A stretch of 64,000 bases of DNA, from the NCBI RefSeq assembly GCF_030272615.1, contig NC_081409.1, forward strand, positions 470,264,573-470,328,572. Reading direction: 5' to 3'. Origin of the DNA: Cryptomeria japonica. Its lineage: Eukaryota > Streptophyta > Pinopsida > Cupressales > Cupressaceae. Numbering within the stretch: position 1 is the stretch's first letter; the number at the start of each line of letters is the position of its first letter. The translations under genes and the position numbers were made by a program. Below are positions 34,480-45,140 of this stretch, in pieces. The notes under the pieces are model-generated. The model ran no database searches, was not told the origin of the DNA, and saw only the letters and a list, made by a program, of their open reading frames with translations.

Positions 34480-34580
34480 ATGGGTCCTAGTGATTTTACC
34501 ATAACTGAGTGCCCCCCATGATTAAGTTTCTACACTCTTGTGCAAAGGCACAACCCCATGGGTCCTAGTGATTTTACCAT
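34480..34580 (+). repeat. 23-bp direct repeat pair at the truncated end of element D
   Basis: 34480-34502 recurs exactly at 34558-34580 (ATGGGTCC...TTTACCAT). The second copy abuts the first base of element D homology (34581), sharing AT with it. Consistent with filler DNA copied from nearby during repair of the break that truncated D. Confidence 0.75.
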
Positions 34581-35046
34581 CTCTTCTTGTTTCATCTCTA
34601 CCCCTTCTTGTATCTTCACTGGATTGAATGTTATTTAGAATTTCTACTTCATCTCTTTTGGGTATGTAAGTTTCTCCATTTGTACTGGTGTTATTGGGAA
34701 TTGATGTGTCATTCATGCAGAGACCAAATATTTCCTCATATTGTTCGTTATTAGGGGGAGGATCACTTTTCTTTTGTGTCAATTTGTTTACATCAAAATC
34801 TTGGGGGAGTGTAGCACCATATTTGGCTAACATTAGGAAGTATTTTTCTTTTTCTTCTTCCAACAATTTCTGCATAAATTTATCAAATTGAGGATCCTTT
34901 TTGATGTCTCTAATATTTTGTTCTGTTATTTCTCCTTCAACTTGTATTTCATCTTCATGTTCCATGGTTGTGATTATTTCCAATATTTCAATTTTTGTCT
35001 TTGTGATTCTTTGTCTCTGAGCTCTAGTTAGAATGGGCATACACAT
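34581..35046 (-). pseudogene. gag: Gag N-terminal fragment of the truncated D copy
   Basis: MPILTRAQRQRITKTKIEIL, a Glu/Lys region, DPQFDKFMQKLLEEEKEKYF and KRDEVEILNN correspond residue by residue to 53462-53992, ending at DTRRGRDETRRD. After 34581 the frame reads into filler DNA (to a stop near 34522). No capsid core is present. The start is taken at MPILTRA because the same start occurs in D and MPTQTR opens element E gag. Confidence 0.82.
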
Positions 35047-37124
35047 GTGCCATTTTGCTAGGATTTAATTGTCCAAAAGGTTTTCTTTGGGTAAGTGATC
35101 AATTGTCAAGGTAAGTGTGGTAGTGAAATATAACACAAAAAGATGGTTCAAGTGTTTAAAGGTTTGCAAGCTTTTCGATCTTCGGTTTTGGAGTGCAATG
35201 ATGGTGATTTGATAAGAACCAAATCCAGTAAGAACGATATATCCTACGATGTGGGACAAGATTATCCTGACCAAACGTTTAATTTTTGTGATAAATGATG
35301 ATTGATCCTGATGAGAAACTATGTTTGAGTGATCAGTTTACCAAAGAGGGTGATAATGCACTTTGAGATGTTTAGATCTTGAACTTGTTAAGGGTGAGCA
35401 CTTTGAAAATCTTAAGGTGTATATTTTCTAAAGTCTGATTTTGATGGATGATAACTTGACCAAGTGAACCAAGATGACAATCTAAGCCCAAATTTATAGA
35501 TAACAGGTGTTTATGTTTACTGCAAATTGATCAGGCAGAAATGACAAATATGAAACAGGCATGCAGGACACAGCTCTGGACTAACAAATACAGTTTTGTA
35601 TGATAGGATATGCAGTTTAGAATGAGATAAGATATGAGTCTGTATGACAAAGCAGAAGTTTTCATGTGAAAAGTAGAGGCTCGTATGACACACTTTTCTG
35701 AACCATACAACAAAACAACTGACTCATACAACATAGAATGTTGTGTAGTACGACACAATATTTTATGCAAACAGGTTTGTACAACAGAGATCCTAACTCG
35801 TACAATAGATAATAGAACAGAGATAAAAATGTTTGTTTGGTTGACTTTCAATAACTGAAGTTCAATGTTTTTCTTTATGTCTTCCCATTTTTGGATGTCT
35901 GATTTGTCGATTTAGGGATGAATACACAGAAAACACATGATATGATAAGTGACTCCAAACATGCTAAACCCTAAGGAAGTTGGCTAAGAATGAAAACCTT
36001 TCCTTGCTGACCTAGGTACACACCCAATAGCTAATTAGAATACGGCCGCTGAGTCTCACGCAATGGATTCTCAATGCTATATTATCCGACTCCAAACGCT
36101 AATGGGGGCACGATATGGAAAGTGTCTTGGGAGAGTTACTATCTCTCTTGCACAAAGATTATCACCCTTTCGGAGGTGAATCAGGTAGCTTCTATTTTAA
36201 CCAGTACTACTAATGGATTTGTTTGGCGCGTTGGGGTATAAACTCAATTAAGAGGTCTCTCCACCTTGAAAACCAAGGTTTGATATACCCAAAGGTACGA
36301 AGGAGAGCTATTCCCGAGCACTGTCGTTGCTTTTTTTTTCATCAAAAACACATTTATTTTATAGTGGGTTGGATTACTTGGTGTTAGTCATTCCCACTTA
36401 GGTCATTCCCCTCTCACCGACCTTAATGGCTAAGAGTTATTACTCCTCGGGAGGGCAAGCCTACTAAACAAATGCACTAATGAAAGAAAAAATGAGAGCA
36501 TACTCACCTATCATCAAAGACACAAAATACATGATTGTTCATTTCCTTTAGCAAAATTGAAGTGTGCCTAGAAAACTTTAATGAATACACAAAGTTTAGT
36601 CGAATTCATAGGCAACCTGCAAAATAAATTCATTAGTAGTCATGATTTGTGTTTTGAATTATGTCTTTGAGAAGCGTATCTTCTTAAATTGTCCTACAGA
36701 AAAGAGTTAGGCTACCAAAATCTCATAAATAGACCAGAGTTAGCATTAGAAAATCTCGGATTAAATCCAGAAAACCCTAAAATGCAGTTTATTAAAAATT
36801 ACAAATACAGAGACTCATACAACACAATTTTCCACTTAGTACAATAGAACTTTAGATTTTGCACAAAGACCAAAATTAACTCATACAAAATAGGATTTTG
36901 CAGCTAGAAATTCGTACAACACATATTTAGTCAAAATTTCATACTACATGAATTTATACTTTGTACGACAAGGTAATTAGTTCGTATGACACAGGAAGAT
37001 GTTTTGTACCAGACTAAAAGGTATTTTGTATGAGTTGGAAAATCAACTCGTACAACATTCTGATTCAAGTCCGATAGAGATAGATGTTTGTTGAAGCTTG
37101 AGAGACTGAAAATGATGATTTATG
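35047..37124 (-). other. Leader region of the truncated D copy
   Basis: Non-coding, colinear with 53999-56129. It carries the conserved leader block (about 35900-36500) and the scattered CGTACGA-type motifs, here mostly decayed to CATACAA/CGTATGA forms; no exact TCGTACGA remains in this copy. Confidence 0.7.
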
Positions 37125-37141
37125 CCCCACTGTGGGTGCCA
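37125..37141 (-). promoter_or_regulatory. Primer-binding site copy adjoining the shared D LTR
   Basis: The minus strand reads TGGCACCCACAGTGGGG, three bases inside the LTR that starts (plus strand) at 37145. Same position and nearly the same sequence as 56130-56146. Its presence beside the middle LTR proves that this LTR serves as 3' LTR for one unit and 5' LTR for the truncated unit. Confidence 0.8.
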
Positions 37142-37428
37142 AAATGTTGTGCTTTGTGAAGTGTACATGTACCTAAAAACACAATGCACTCAATAAATCA
37201 TTACAAGCAATGGTTAGTGAATTAAATCAAAGAAAGACAAAACCATAGCTAAGCGATCTATCACCTCCTAGTAAATGCGAGTATGAATTTTACTCTCAGA
37301 TCTTGGTATGCAAACTCCAGTGACTTGACTACACTTAAATGGAGGATTTAAATGATGAAGATGCATGATCTATAAATGATAGCATGATTAAGCTACATGA
37401 TTTTATGATTATTCTAGAAAATAAGCTA

Positions 37429-37433
37429 GAATG
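37429..37433. repeat. Left target-site duplication of element G (GAATG)
   Basis: Perfect match to 44400-44404; the uninterrupted D LTR (56427 region) has a single GAATG at this point. Confidence 0.95.
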
Positions 37434-38569
37434 TGTTGGAAATATGGATGGAGTAACTAAGAGGGGAGAGGTGAATCAGTTACCACAAAAATAAATCCAC
37501 AAGTCCCTTAGATGTCTTAAATATAAACTGCTGAAACTCGATAAATTAGCTTATCAGTGTTCATTAAACATTAACATGCATAAAACAAATAACATGAACA
37601 CAAGTAACACCAGATATAACGTGGAAACCCTAATTTTGGGAAAACCACCAATGTAACTAGTTACTGATTTTCACTCTTCTGAAGTGAGCCCTGTTAGGAG
37701 CCAACCCTGTTAAAGGTTACAAAACACACTGTTAGGTGTGACCCTGTTAGAGGATTTAATCACCCTGCTAGGAGTGGCCTTGTGAAAGGTCTTAAGAACA
37801 ATTCAACCGAATTGTCACCTTGTCAGAGGATTTACAAGAATGGTTGTTAGACCAACTCTGTTAAGAGATTTCGGTATCACTGCTACAATGGTTAGAAAGC
37901 AACAATGAAGTGATCTGAATTAAATACAACTTATCTTGCTGATACAGATCTCTGTTCTGAGTCAATAGATCCTTACTGATCACATATATCTTTTCTGCGC
38001 CTCAAGGATATCACTGATCCTTCATCAGAATTCGCACATTTCTGCTCCTTCACATTTCCATACTTTTCATACTTCTCCACACTTCGAAATCGCAATTTGA
38101 TCTCTTATATATATCATTCAGGTTACCAAGTCGGCCCAATTACAAGTTAAAATAAATATTACATAGGTCGGCTACATATACAAGTTTCAATAAATAAATA
38201 TTGCTTCGGTCGGCTGCATAAACATTTCACTGATGCTCGGTGAACATTGTTGATTCTTCGGTAACTGACTAAACTCGGTAAGTACTGCGAACTCGGTAAA
38301 GACTGACTTTCCTTCACATATTCTTCGAAGACCGACTGAACTCGGTAAAGACTGCGAACTCGGTATAGCATACTGGAGTGCTAGGTAGACTCTGTGACTT
38401 GCTTCTCTTACCGTCTGAACTCGGTAGACTCTGTCTAACTGCCTTGCCGAACATTCTGAGCTCGGTAGATTCTGTCTAACTGCCTTGCCGAACATTCTGA
38501 GCTCGGTAGACTGATATGACATTTGTGTAACATCAAAGACAATACACAATTAAACAATTGTATCCAACA
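37434..38569 (-). repeat. 3' LTR of element G
   Basis: 1136 bp, TGTTGG...CCAACA with 6-bp terminal inverted repeats. Contains a TATA-like run (38101-38115) and a roughly 46-bp tandem duplication (about 38410-38510) built on CTCGGTAGACTCTG. Small open frames (38159-38549) overlap this repeat and are not treated as genes. Confidence 0.96.
38101..38115 (-). promoter_or_regulatory. TATA-like element in the 3' LTR of G
   Basis: The minus strand reads GATATATATAAGAGA; identical in the other LTR at 43931-43945. Confidence 0.55.
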
Positions 38570-38969
38570 ATCTCCCTCTTTGGCATTGATGGCAACACAA
38601 CATGTCATAGCAAAATGAAATTTGAAAGCAGGTCTTTTCTTTTATGACAGCAACATGCCGACATAACTTTCCCTTTGGATAGAGAACACTCCTTCTTTCA
38701 ATAATCTCCCTCTGTGAAGTAACTTCATCTTTGGACGGTGAAACTCTCCCTCTTTATCAAACAACTCTCCCTCTTTATCTTAATGAACTTTCTTTCAAAT
38801 TTTAGTAGGATATGACAGTAAAACTCTCCCTCTTTGACAACACATGCCAAAGACAATAAGACTTCATCTGAGTTATAATGTACCTTTTGTACTGATTCAT
38901 ATGCAATATTTTCCTGATTATACTGCATCAACTACTTAGGATGAGTTGATGCATCACTAAAACTTTTCT
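38570..38969 (-). promoter_or_regulatory. 3' untranslated region and polypurine tract of element G, with repeated PPT-like tracts
   Basis: On the coding strand AAAGAGGGAGAT directly precedes the 3' LTR (38570-38581), the expected primer for plus-strand DNA synthesis. AAAGAGGGAG also occurs exactly at 38746-38755, 38767-38776 and 38826-38835, and with one change at 38706-38715. No protein coding between the RNase H stop and the LTR. Confidence 0.8.
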
Positions 38970-39632
38970 TTAGTGAATTTCAGATAGGGGAGTGACCCCT
39001 AACTTACCTCTTAGATACAAGAATGCATCCTTAGCCAATGGTTTTGTGAATATGTCAGCAATTTGTTCCTTTGTGTGAATATATTCCAATCTGATCTCCT
39101 TGTCCTGCACCGATTCTCGGACAAAATGATATTTTATTGCAATGTGCTTGGTTTTGGGATGCATCACTGGATTCTTGGACATGTCAATTGCACTTGTATT
39201 ATCACAGAACATAACAATTGGTTCTTTGATTTCCATTTTCATGTCTGCCAATAGCTATTTAAACCAAACAACATTTGAACAATTTACTGCTGCAGCAACA
39301 TATTCTGCCTCTGCTGTAGATTGGGATATACAGTTCTGCTTTTTGCTTGTCCAGGAAACCAATCTCTTTCCTAGAAAGAATGCTCCTCCGCTTGTACTTT
39401 TTCTGTCATCAATGTTTCCTGCCCAATCAGCATCAGTAAATACTTTCAAATCAAAATTTCCTCCAAATTTGTACCATAATCCATACTCTTCAGTTCCTTT
39501 CAAATATCTCATTATTCTTTTGATTGCCGTCATGTGACTTTCTCTTGGTTTTGCTGAGAATCTTGCAACAATACCAACTGCAAGAGCAATATCTGGCCTA
39601 GTATGAACAACATACTGCAGCTTTCCAATCAT
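38970..39632 (-). pseudogene. pol: RT end and RNase H of element G
   Basis: Frame 39255-39632 opens [20 protein letters not shown], then IKRIMRYLKGTEEYGL, VFTDADWAGNIDDRKSTSGG (first catalytic Asp), CISQSTAEAEYVAAA (Glu). A TAG at 39255-39257 interrupts, most simply from CAG in FKQLL. 38970-39251 continues in frame with MFCDNTSAIDMSKNPVMHPK (Asp), KHIAIKYHFVRE and the final TKPLAKDAF segment. One base is missing near 39640 relative to the RT frame upstream. All RNase H catalytic residues are readable. Confidence 0.93.
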
Positions 39633-41911
39633 AGATCTATCTGTGTTTGATCTACTTCTTGTGATTCATCTTCCTTGGTAAGCTTCAATCCAGTACACAT
39701 AGGAGTTCCAACTGGCTTACAATCTTCCATACCAAACTTTTTCAGTATCTCTTTGATGTATTTTGATTGTGTAATGTAGATACCATTTTTGTTCTGTTGA
39801 ATTTGAAGACCAACAAAGAATTTGATCTCACCAAACATGGACATTTCAAATTCCTTATTCATTTGTACTGAAAATTCTTTGCAAAGATCATCATTTCCTA
39901 TGAAAATAGTATCATCTACAAATATTTCTGCTAAGACAATTTTGTTATCTGATCCTTCCTTGATATACAAGCTACTGTTATCATTAGTTCTTTGAAATCC
40001 AATCTGAATAAGATAGTTATGTAATCTTTCATACCATGCTCTAGGGGCTTGTTTCAAACCATACAATGCTTTATGTAATTTGTAGACCATGTCCTTCTTT
40101 TGTGGATCAACAAAACCTTCAGGTTGTTCAATATAAACCTCTTCATCCAATATACCATTAAGAAATGTAGATTTAACATCCATCTGATAAACTTTGAATC
40201 CTTTGTAGGTGGCATATGCAAGTAAGGTTCTGACTCCTTCCAATCTTGCAACAGGAGCAAAAGTTTCTCCATAGTCTATTCCTTCTTGTTGAGCATATCC
40301 TTTGCATACTAGTCTTGCTTTGTTTCTTGAAACTTTGCCATCTTCATTCAGTTTATTTCTGAATACCCACTTAGTTCCAATCACATTTTTATCCTTAGGT
40401 CTGAGTACAAGAGTCCATGTCTTGTTTTTCTCTATCTGTTCTATCTCTTCTTTCATAGCCTCTGTCCAACTATCATTTCCCAATGCATCTTTGACATTTC
40501 TAGGTTCAAAATCAGCAATTAAACAAGTGCTTTTCAACTTACCTCTTGTCATGGTTCCTTCAGATTTGTCTCCAATGATCTGATCTGCTGAATGATGTCG
40601 TCTGACATACTTGGCTAATATAGGTTTCTTGCCTTTAGAATGAATTTCATCATTGTCCTCTTGTTCTTCTACTGGCTGGTCCGGCTCAGTAAATATTGGC
40701 TCGGTTTCTTCAGACTCGGTAGACACTGGTTCTGGTTCATCAGACTCGGTAGATACTGGCTCGGTTTGCTCTTTCTGTAACTCGGTTACTGATGACTCGG
40801 GAGTAGAAGATTCCTGATTAGCAGATGTATCTGGTATTGTATCAAGTTCAATAGACACAAATCTTCTATAATCTTCTGGTTCTCTTTTGCTTTCTTCTTC
40901 AGATCTTTCTGCAAACTCATCAACTTTCACATGTGCACTTTCTATAACTTTATGAGTAGACGAGTTCAAACATCTATATGCTTTACTCTTGCAAGAATAT
41001 CCGAGGAATATACCTTCATCACCTTTCACATCAAATTTTCCTTTTCTAGATTCTTTCAAAATGTAACATTTACTTCCAAATACTTTTAGGTAACTTACAT
41101 TAGGTTTGTAGCCATACCATAATTCATAGGGGGTTTTGAATGAGTCCTTCTTCAGCTGTACTCGGTTCAAGGTATGAACAACAGTGCTGATAGCTTCCTT
41201 CCAGTATTTGATAGCAATATTCTTTTCAATCATTAAGGTTCTTGCACAATCCATGATAGATATGTTCCTTCTTTCAGCTATTCCATTTTGCTCAGGAGTT
41301 CTAGGGGCTGATACTTGTCTTTTGATTCCTCTTTCAATGCAAAAGTTATTGAATTCATGAGAGATGAATTCACCACCTCTGTCTGACCTTAGACATTTAA
41401 GTCTTTTACCTGTTTCTTTTTCTACTCTGGCCAAATACCATTTGAACTTTTCAAATGCTTCTGATTTGTTCCTTAAATACATGACAGTCATCATTCTTGA
41501 GTAATCATCAACAAAAAGAATGAAGAACTTTTCTCCAGTATAACTTTCAGTTCCTATGGGTCCACATAAATCAATATGCACAATTTCTAATATATCTTCA
41601 GATTGATAGTTTTTGCTTTTGAAACTAGTCTTTCCCATCTTTCCAATTTGACAATTCTTACATAGACCAACCTCAGGTTTCTTTATATCTGGAATACCTC
41701 TTACTTTTCTAAATTTACTTATTTTCACTAGGTTATCAAAATTTACATGACATAACCTTTTGTGCCATAACCAACTTTCTTCAACTTGAGCAATAAAACA
41801 TGAATTTTCACTTGTTTCAAGTCGGAACAAATTACCTTTTGTTTGAGTGCCTGATGTAATCAGCTTTCCTTGATTATTTAGCAGTTTGGCCTTTCCATGC
41901 GTGAATTCCAC
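39629..41911 (-). CDS. pol: Integrase-reverse transcriptase segment of element G polyprotein
   Basis: 760 uninterrupted codons, the longest frame in the window. Domains: GAG-pre-integrase zinc motif ([18 protein letters not shown], then CKNCQIGK, about residues 45-100); integrase core with [19 protein letters not shown] and [10 protein letters not shown] giving D-D-E; a variable acidic linker rich in STES/TEPE repeats (about residues 370-430); RT from [20 protein letters not shown] through [35 protein letters not shown] and the active-site [11 protein letters not shown], to [20 protein letters not shown]. In life it is part of one gag-pol polyprotein: a TAG at 41933-41935 cuts it off upstream and a base deletion near 39640 cuts it off downstream. 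The first residue listed here is not a natural start. Confidence 0.95.
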   Translation of the reverse strand: MEFTHGKAKLLNNQGKLITSGTQTKGNLFRLETSENSCFIAQVEESWLWHKRLCHVNFDNLVKISKFRKVRGIPDIKKPEVGLCKNCQIGKMGKTSFKSKNYQSEDILEIVHIDLCGPIGTESYTGEKFFILFVDDYSRMMTVMYLRNKSEAFEKFKWYLARVEKETGKRLKCLRSDRGGEFISHEFNNFCIERGIKRQVSAPRTPEQNGIAERRNISIMDCARTLMIEKNIAIKYWKEAISTVVHTLNRVQLKKDSFKTPYELWYGYKPNVSYLKVFGSKCYILKESRKGKFDVKGDEGIFLGYSCKSKAYRCLNSSTHKVIESAHVKVDEFAERSEEESKREPEDYRRFVSIELDTIPDTSANQESSTPESSVTELQKEQTEPVSTESDEPEPVSTESEETEPIFTEPDQPVEEQEDNDEIHSKGKKPILAKYVRRHHSADQIIGDKSEGTMTRGKLKSTCLIADFEPRNVKDALGNDSWTEAMKEEIEQIEKNKTWTLVLRPKDKNVIGTKWVFRNKLNEDGKVSRNKARLVCKGYAQQEGIDYGETFAPVARLEGVRTLLAYATYKGFKVYQMDVKSTFLNGILDEEVYIEQPEGFVDPQKKDMVYKLHKALYGLKQAPRAWYERLHNYLIQIGFQRTNDNSSLYIKEGSDNKIVLAEIFVDDTIFIGNDDLCKEFSVQMNKEFEMSMFGEIKFFVGLQIQQNKNGIYITQSKYIKEILKKFGMEDCKPVGTPMCTGLKLTKEDESQEVDQTQIDL

Positions 41912-41932
41912 CTTGAGTCCACTATTAAGTAG

Positions 41933-42691
41933 CTATGCCACACTCATCAAGTTGTAATTGAGACCTTCAACCCAGTAGGCATCATCAAATACAAGTTCTT
42001 TGGTTATAGGGATTCTACCTCTTCCTTTTATGTAGCGAAGTTCATTATTACCAAACCTTACACTACCTCCATCATAGTCTATAAAATTTTCAAACTTGGC
42101 TTTATCACCAGTCATATGATGAGAGCAACCACTGTCTATGATCCACGTATCATTTTTGCTTATATGAGAAATAAGTGCCATCTTATCTTCCTCATCATTA
42201 TCAGAATCATCTCTTATAGCAATATAAACAATTTCATCTTCACTATTATCAGAATCCTTAGCCATAAAGCATGTTTTCTTACCTTTGAATGATTTGTAGT
42301 CCTTTTTGCCATTCCATTTGTGATCTTTCTTCTCATCTTTGCTCTGCTTGTTTGGGCATCTAGCAGCAATATGACCGACTTCATCACATGAAAAACAGAT
42401 TAGAGAAACTTTGCCTCTGTATTTTCCTCTGCCTTTGGAATATTTCTTTGCTAGAAGAGCTTCAATTATTTCAAGATCACTGTCTGAACTTGGTTCTGAT
42501 TCATCTTCACTTTCTAACCGAGATTCCTTTTTCTTTTTGCCTTTCTCCTTGAGTGAAACCTTAGCTTCAAATGTTGATTCCATATTTTTGGAAGCTGGAA
42601 CATAGTTGTCATAGTTGTCTAACTCAAATGCAGTTAATCTTCCAACTATGGCCTCTAAATTTATCTTATGATTTGCTTCACATCTTCTTTC
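41933..42691 (-). pseudogene. gag-pol: Nucleocapsid-protease segment of element G
   Basis: In frame with the segments on both sides. Basic/acidic spacer (KEKGKKKKESR, SEDESEPSSDSD), a perfect CCHC knuckle CFSCDEVGHIAARC (CX2CX4HX4C), and the copia protease active site TWIIDSGCSHHMTGDK, then RFGNNELRYIKGRGRIPI and NYNLMSVA. Ends at TAG 41933-41935, where SVAQLL would be expected. Confidence 0.93.
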
Positions 42692-43201
42692 CTAAATTGC
42701 AGAAACTCTGATTGCATAAATGGGTAGTAATGTTCTGAGAACTTTGCTTATGACTGTTTCCTCTGAGATATCACCTCCAGAAGCTTTGATTGCACTGACA
42801 CTAGCTTTGACTCTTTCAACATATTTTGCAATATTTTCATCCTCACTCATTTTTAATTGATCAAACTGTCCTCTCAAGCTTTCTGCTTTGGCTCTTCTCA
42901 CATTGTCATCACCACCATAGATATCTTTCAGCTTGTTCCACATTTCAAATGCACTTTTGCAATCTTTGACATCATCAAACTCTTCATAGCTTAGGGCAGA
43001 TGCAATGTCTATTATCATAGTGTTATGAGTCTTCTTTGCAGCAATATCAGCAACAGTTAGTGTACCAGTGGGTGTCACATATTTTGTGTCAAGATGTGTC
43101 AATCCTGTATCTCCAATGGAAGCCAAATGGAGTCTCATGAGACCTTGCCATGCTGAAAAGTTATTTCTATTTAGCCTTGGAATTTCCCTCTTGTAAGACA
43201 T
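42692..43201 (-). CDS. gag: Gag (capsid) segment of element G
   Basis: Starts MSYKREIPRLNRNNFSAWQG at 43201, 49 bp from the primer-binding site. The copia gag pattern follows: LHLASIGDTGLTHLD, IIDIASALSYEEFDDVKDCK, FEMWNKLKDIYGGDDNV, LRGQFDQLKMSEDENIAKYV, VISKVLRTLLPIY. It ends prematurely at TAG 42692-42694; the same frame continues with ERRCEANHKINLEAIVGRLT. Capsid function is inferred from family. Without the stop it would be part of one long polyprotein. Confidence 0.92.
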   Translation of the reverse strand: MSYKREIPRLNRNNFSAWQGLMRLHLASIGDTGLTHLDTKYVTPTGTLTVADIAAKKTHNTMIIDIASALSYEEFDDVKDCKSAFEMWNKLKDIYGGDDNVRRAKAESLRGQFDQLKMSEDENIAKYVERVKASVSAIKASGGDISEETVISKVLRTLLPIYAIRVSAI

Positions 43202-43249
43202 CTTGATCTTTAGCTTAGATCCTTGAAATCCTTCCTACAAGCACCGAGA

Positions 43250-43261
43250 GCTCTGATACCA
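43250..43261 (-). promoter_or_regulatory. Primer-binding site of element G, initiator Met tRNA type
   Basis: The minus strand reads TGGTATCAGAGC, two bases inside the 5' LTR: a perfect 12-base complement to the 3' end of plant initiator methionyl-tRNA. Confidence 0.95.
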
Positions 43262-43263
43262 AT

Positions 43264-44399
43264 TGTTGGAAATATGGATGGAGTAACTGAGAGGGGAGGG
43301 GTGAATCAGTTACCACAAAAATAAATCCACAAGTCCCTTAGATGTCTTAAATATAAACTGCTGAAACTCGATAAATTAACTTATCAGTGTTCATTAAACA
43401 TTAACATGCATAAAACAAATAACATGAACACAAGTAACACCAGATATAACGTGGAAACCCTAATTTTGGGAAAACCACCAATGTAACTAGTTACTGATTT
43501 TCACTCTTCTGAAGTGAGCCCTGTTAGGAGCCAACTCTGTTAAAGGTTACAAAACACACTGTTAGGTGTGACCCTGTTAGAGGATTTAATCACCCTGCTA
43601 GGAGTGGCCTTGTGAAAGGTCTTAAGAACAATTCAACCGAATTGTCACCTTGTCAGAGGATTTACAAGAATGGTTGTTAGACCAACTCTGTTAAGAGATT
43701 TCGGGATCACTGCTACAATGGTTAGAAAGCAACAATGAAGTGATCTGAATTAAATACAACTTATCTTGCTGATACAGATCTCTGTTCTGAGCCAATAGAT
43801 CCTTACTGATCACATATATCTTTTCTGCGCCTCAAGGATATCACTGATCCTTCATCAGAATTCGCACATTTCTGCTCCTTCACATTTCCATACTTTTCAT
43901 ACTTCTCCACACTTCGAAATCGCAACTTGATCTCTTATATATATCATTCAGGTTACTAAGTCGGCCCAATTACAAGTTAAAATAAATATTACATAGGTCG
44001 GCTACATATACAAGTTTCAATAAATAAATATTGCTTCGGTCGGCTGCATAAACATTTCACTAATGCTCGGTGAACACTGCTGATTCTTCGATAACCGACT
44101 GAACTCGGTAAGTACTGCGAACTCGGTAAAGACTGACTTTCCTTCACATATTCTTCGAAGACCGACTGAACTCGGTAAAGACTGCAAACTCGGTATAGCA
44201 TACTGGAGTGCTAGGTAGACTCTGTGACTTGCTTCTCTTACTGTCTGAACTCGGTAGACTCTGTCTAACTGCCTTGCCGAACATTCTGAGCTCGGTAGAC
44301 TCTGTCTAACTGCCTTGCCGAACAATCTGAGCTCGGTAGACTGATATGACATTTGTGTAACATCAAAGACAATACATAATTAAACAATTGTATCCAACA
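43264..44399 (-). repeat. 5' LTR of element G
   Basis: 1136 bp, same length as the 3' copy with 19 substitutions, mostly C/T and G/A. TATA-like run at 43931-43945. Outer edge abuts GAATG (44400-44404). Confidence 0.96.
43931..43945 (-). promoter_or_regulatory. TATA-like element in the 5' LTR of G
   Basis: The minus strand reads GATATATATAAGAGA, roughly in the middle of the LTR, a plausible core promoter for the G transcript; conserved with the other LTR. Confidence 0.6.
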
Positions 44400-44404
44400 G
44401 AATG
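44400..44404. repeat. Right target-site duplication of element G (GAATG)
   Basis: Perfect partner of 37429-37433. Confidence 0.95.
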
Positions 44405-44530
44405 AAGATGTAATTAAGCTACAATTGAACATGATAACATTGCTAAAATGATAAGCTACAAGCTAGATGCCTATATTAACAATGCATAAGATGAGATGAA
44501 ATTGGGACCCTTTGTACTCCAAAATGAGGT

Positions 44531-44540
44531 CTATTTATAG
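44531..44540 (-). promoter_or_regulatory. TATA box in the shared D LTR
   Basis: The minus strand reads CTATAAATAG, a near-ideal plant TATA box; the other D LTR has CTATAAAGAG at the same place (56565-56574). Confidence 0.7.
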
Positions 44541-45126
44541 GATTTCCCAAGGCTAAGGGTGAGGTGGTAGGAATCAACGGTGAAGATTGATTTGAAGATA
44601 TCAATGGTTAAATTGGAGGACGTTAGCAAAGGGGTTGGATTAAAGGGAACATATGTCATCTCTATGGTGACAAGTGTCAAGAGACTTCTAGAAAGGTTTA
44701 GATGGAAGGGAACAATTGGTGACAAGTGTTGCAAAGCTTCTAGAAGGGGTTGGATGAAAGAGAACATGTGGTTAGGTAGAATGGGTTAGGTTTAGGAGTG
44801 GTAGAAGTTAGGAGAATTTGAATTTAAAAATTCAAATAATAGGGAAAGACTAATTAATCTCAACAACTCATGAATTTCATTTGTTTTAATTAATTAGGGG
44901 ATTTAGAAGAAATGATTTTGATGGGGGAAATTAATTAATTTGAATTAATTAGTCAAGGAGGATTATTGAAATGAACCTATTAAATAAATTCTTAGATTTA
45001 TTAATAAGTAGATGAAAGGGGGAATTTAATCAAATTGTTGATGAATTCAATTAAATTGGGAATGACGATTAATTAAATAATTGCTTATTTAATTAATTAT
45101 CTTCAGACCATTTTTAGGTGTATACA

Positions 45127-45140
45127 TTTTGGCCCTCTTT
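45127..45140 (-). promoter_or_regulatory. Polypurine tract of element D
   Basis: The coding strand reads AAAGAGGGCCAAAA immediately before the 3' LTR start TGTATACA, the expected primer site for plus-strand DNA synthesis. Confidence 0.8.

Larger units (their letters stand above)
34581..37144 (-). mobile_element. Element D, second internal copy: leader plus gag N-terminus, truncated
   Basis: Colinear with 53533-56149 over its whole length. It lies on the far side of D's 3' LTR, so D has the tandem form LTR-internal-LTR-partial internal. Includes a primer-binding site copy at 37125-37141, the leader (35047-37124) and the first part of gag. Left end is a non-LTR junction with filler DNA. Confidence 0.88.
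37434..44399 (-). mobile_element. Element G: nearly intact Ty1/copia retrotransposon
   Basis: 6966 bp, identical-length 1136-bp LTRs, perfect 5-bp target duplication, initiator-Met primer-binding site, polypurine tract adjoining the 3' LTR. One gag-pol frame with the copia order (gag, protease, integrase, RT, RNase H), broken by three TAG stops and one single-base deletion. I count 19 differences between LTRs (about 1.7%), so G is the youngest dated insertion in the window. Confidence 0.97.
37145..45126 (-). repeat. Shared/3' LTR of element D, interrupted by element G
   Basis: Segments 37145-37433 and 44405-45126 together match 56150-57159. TG...CA ends (TGTTGTG...TGTATACA on the plus strand). 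The gap is exactly element G plus one GAATG duplication. Confidence 0.93.

Noticed and set aside
38159-38549. Overlapping 70- and 120-codon frames in the 3' LTR of G (also at 43989-44352)
   Set aside because: They are open because of the internal tandem CTCGGTAGA repeat; both LTRs are nearly identical, so conservation carries no weight.
39063-40583. Plus-strand frames of up to 131 codons opposite element G pol
   Set aside because: Antisense shadows of RNase H and RT; no independent evidence.
44580-44789. Plus-strand frame in D's LTR (repeated at 56637-56822)
   Set aside because: Antisense to the element, within LTR, short and without recognisable features.
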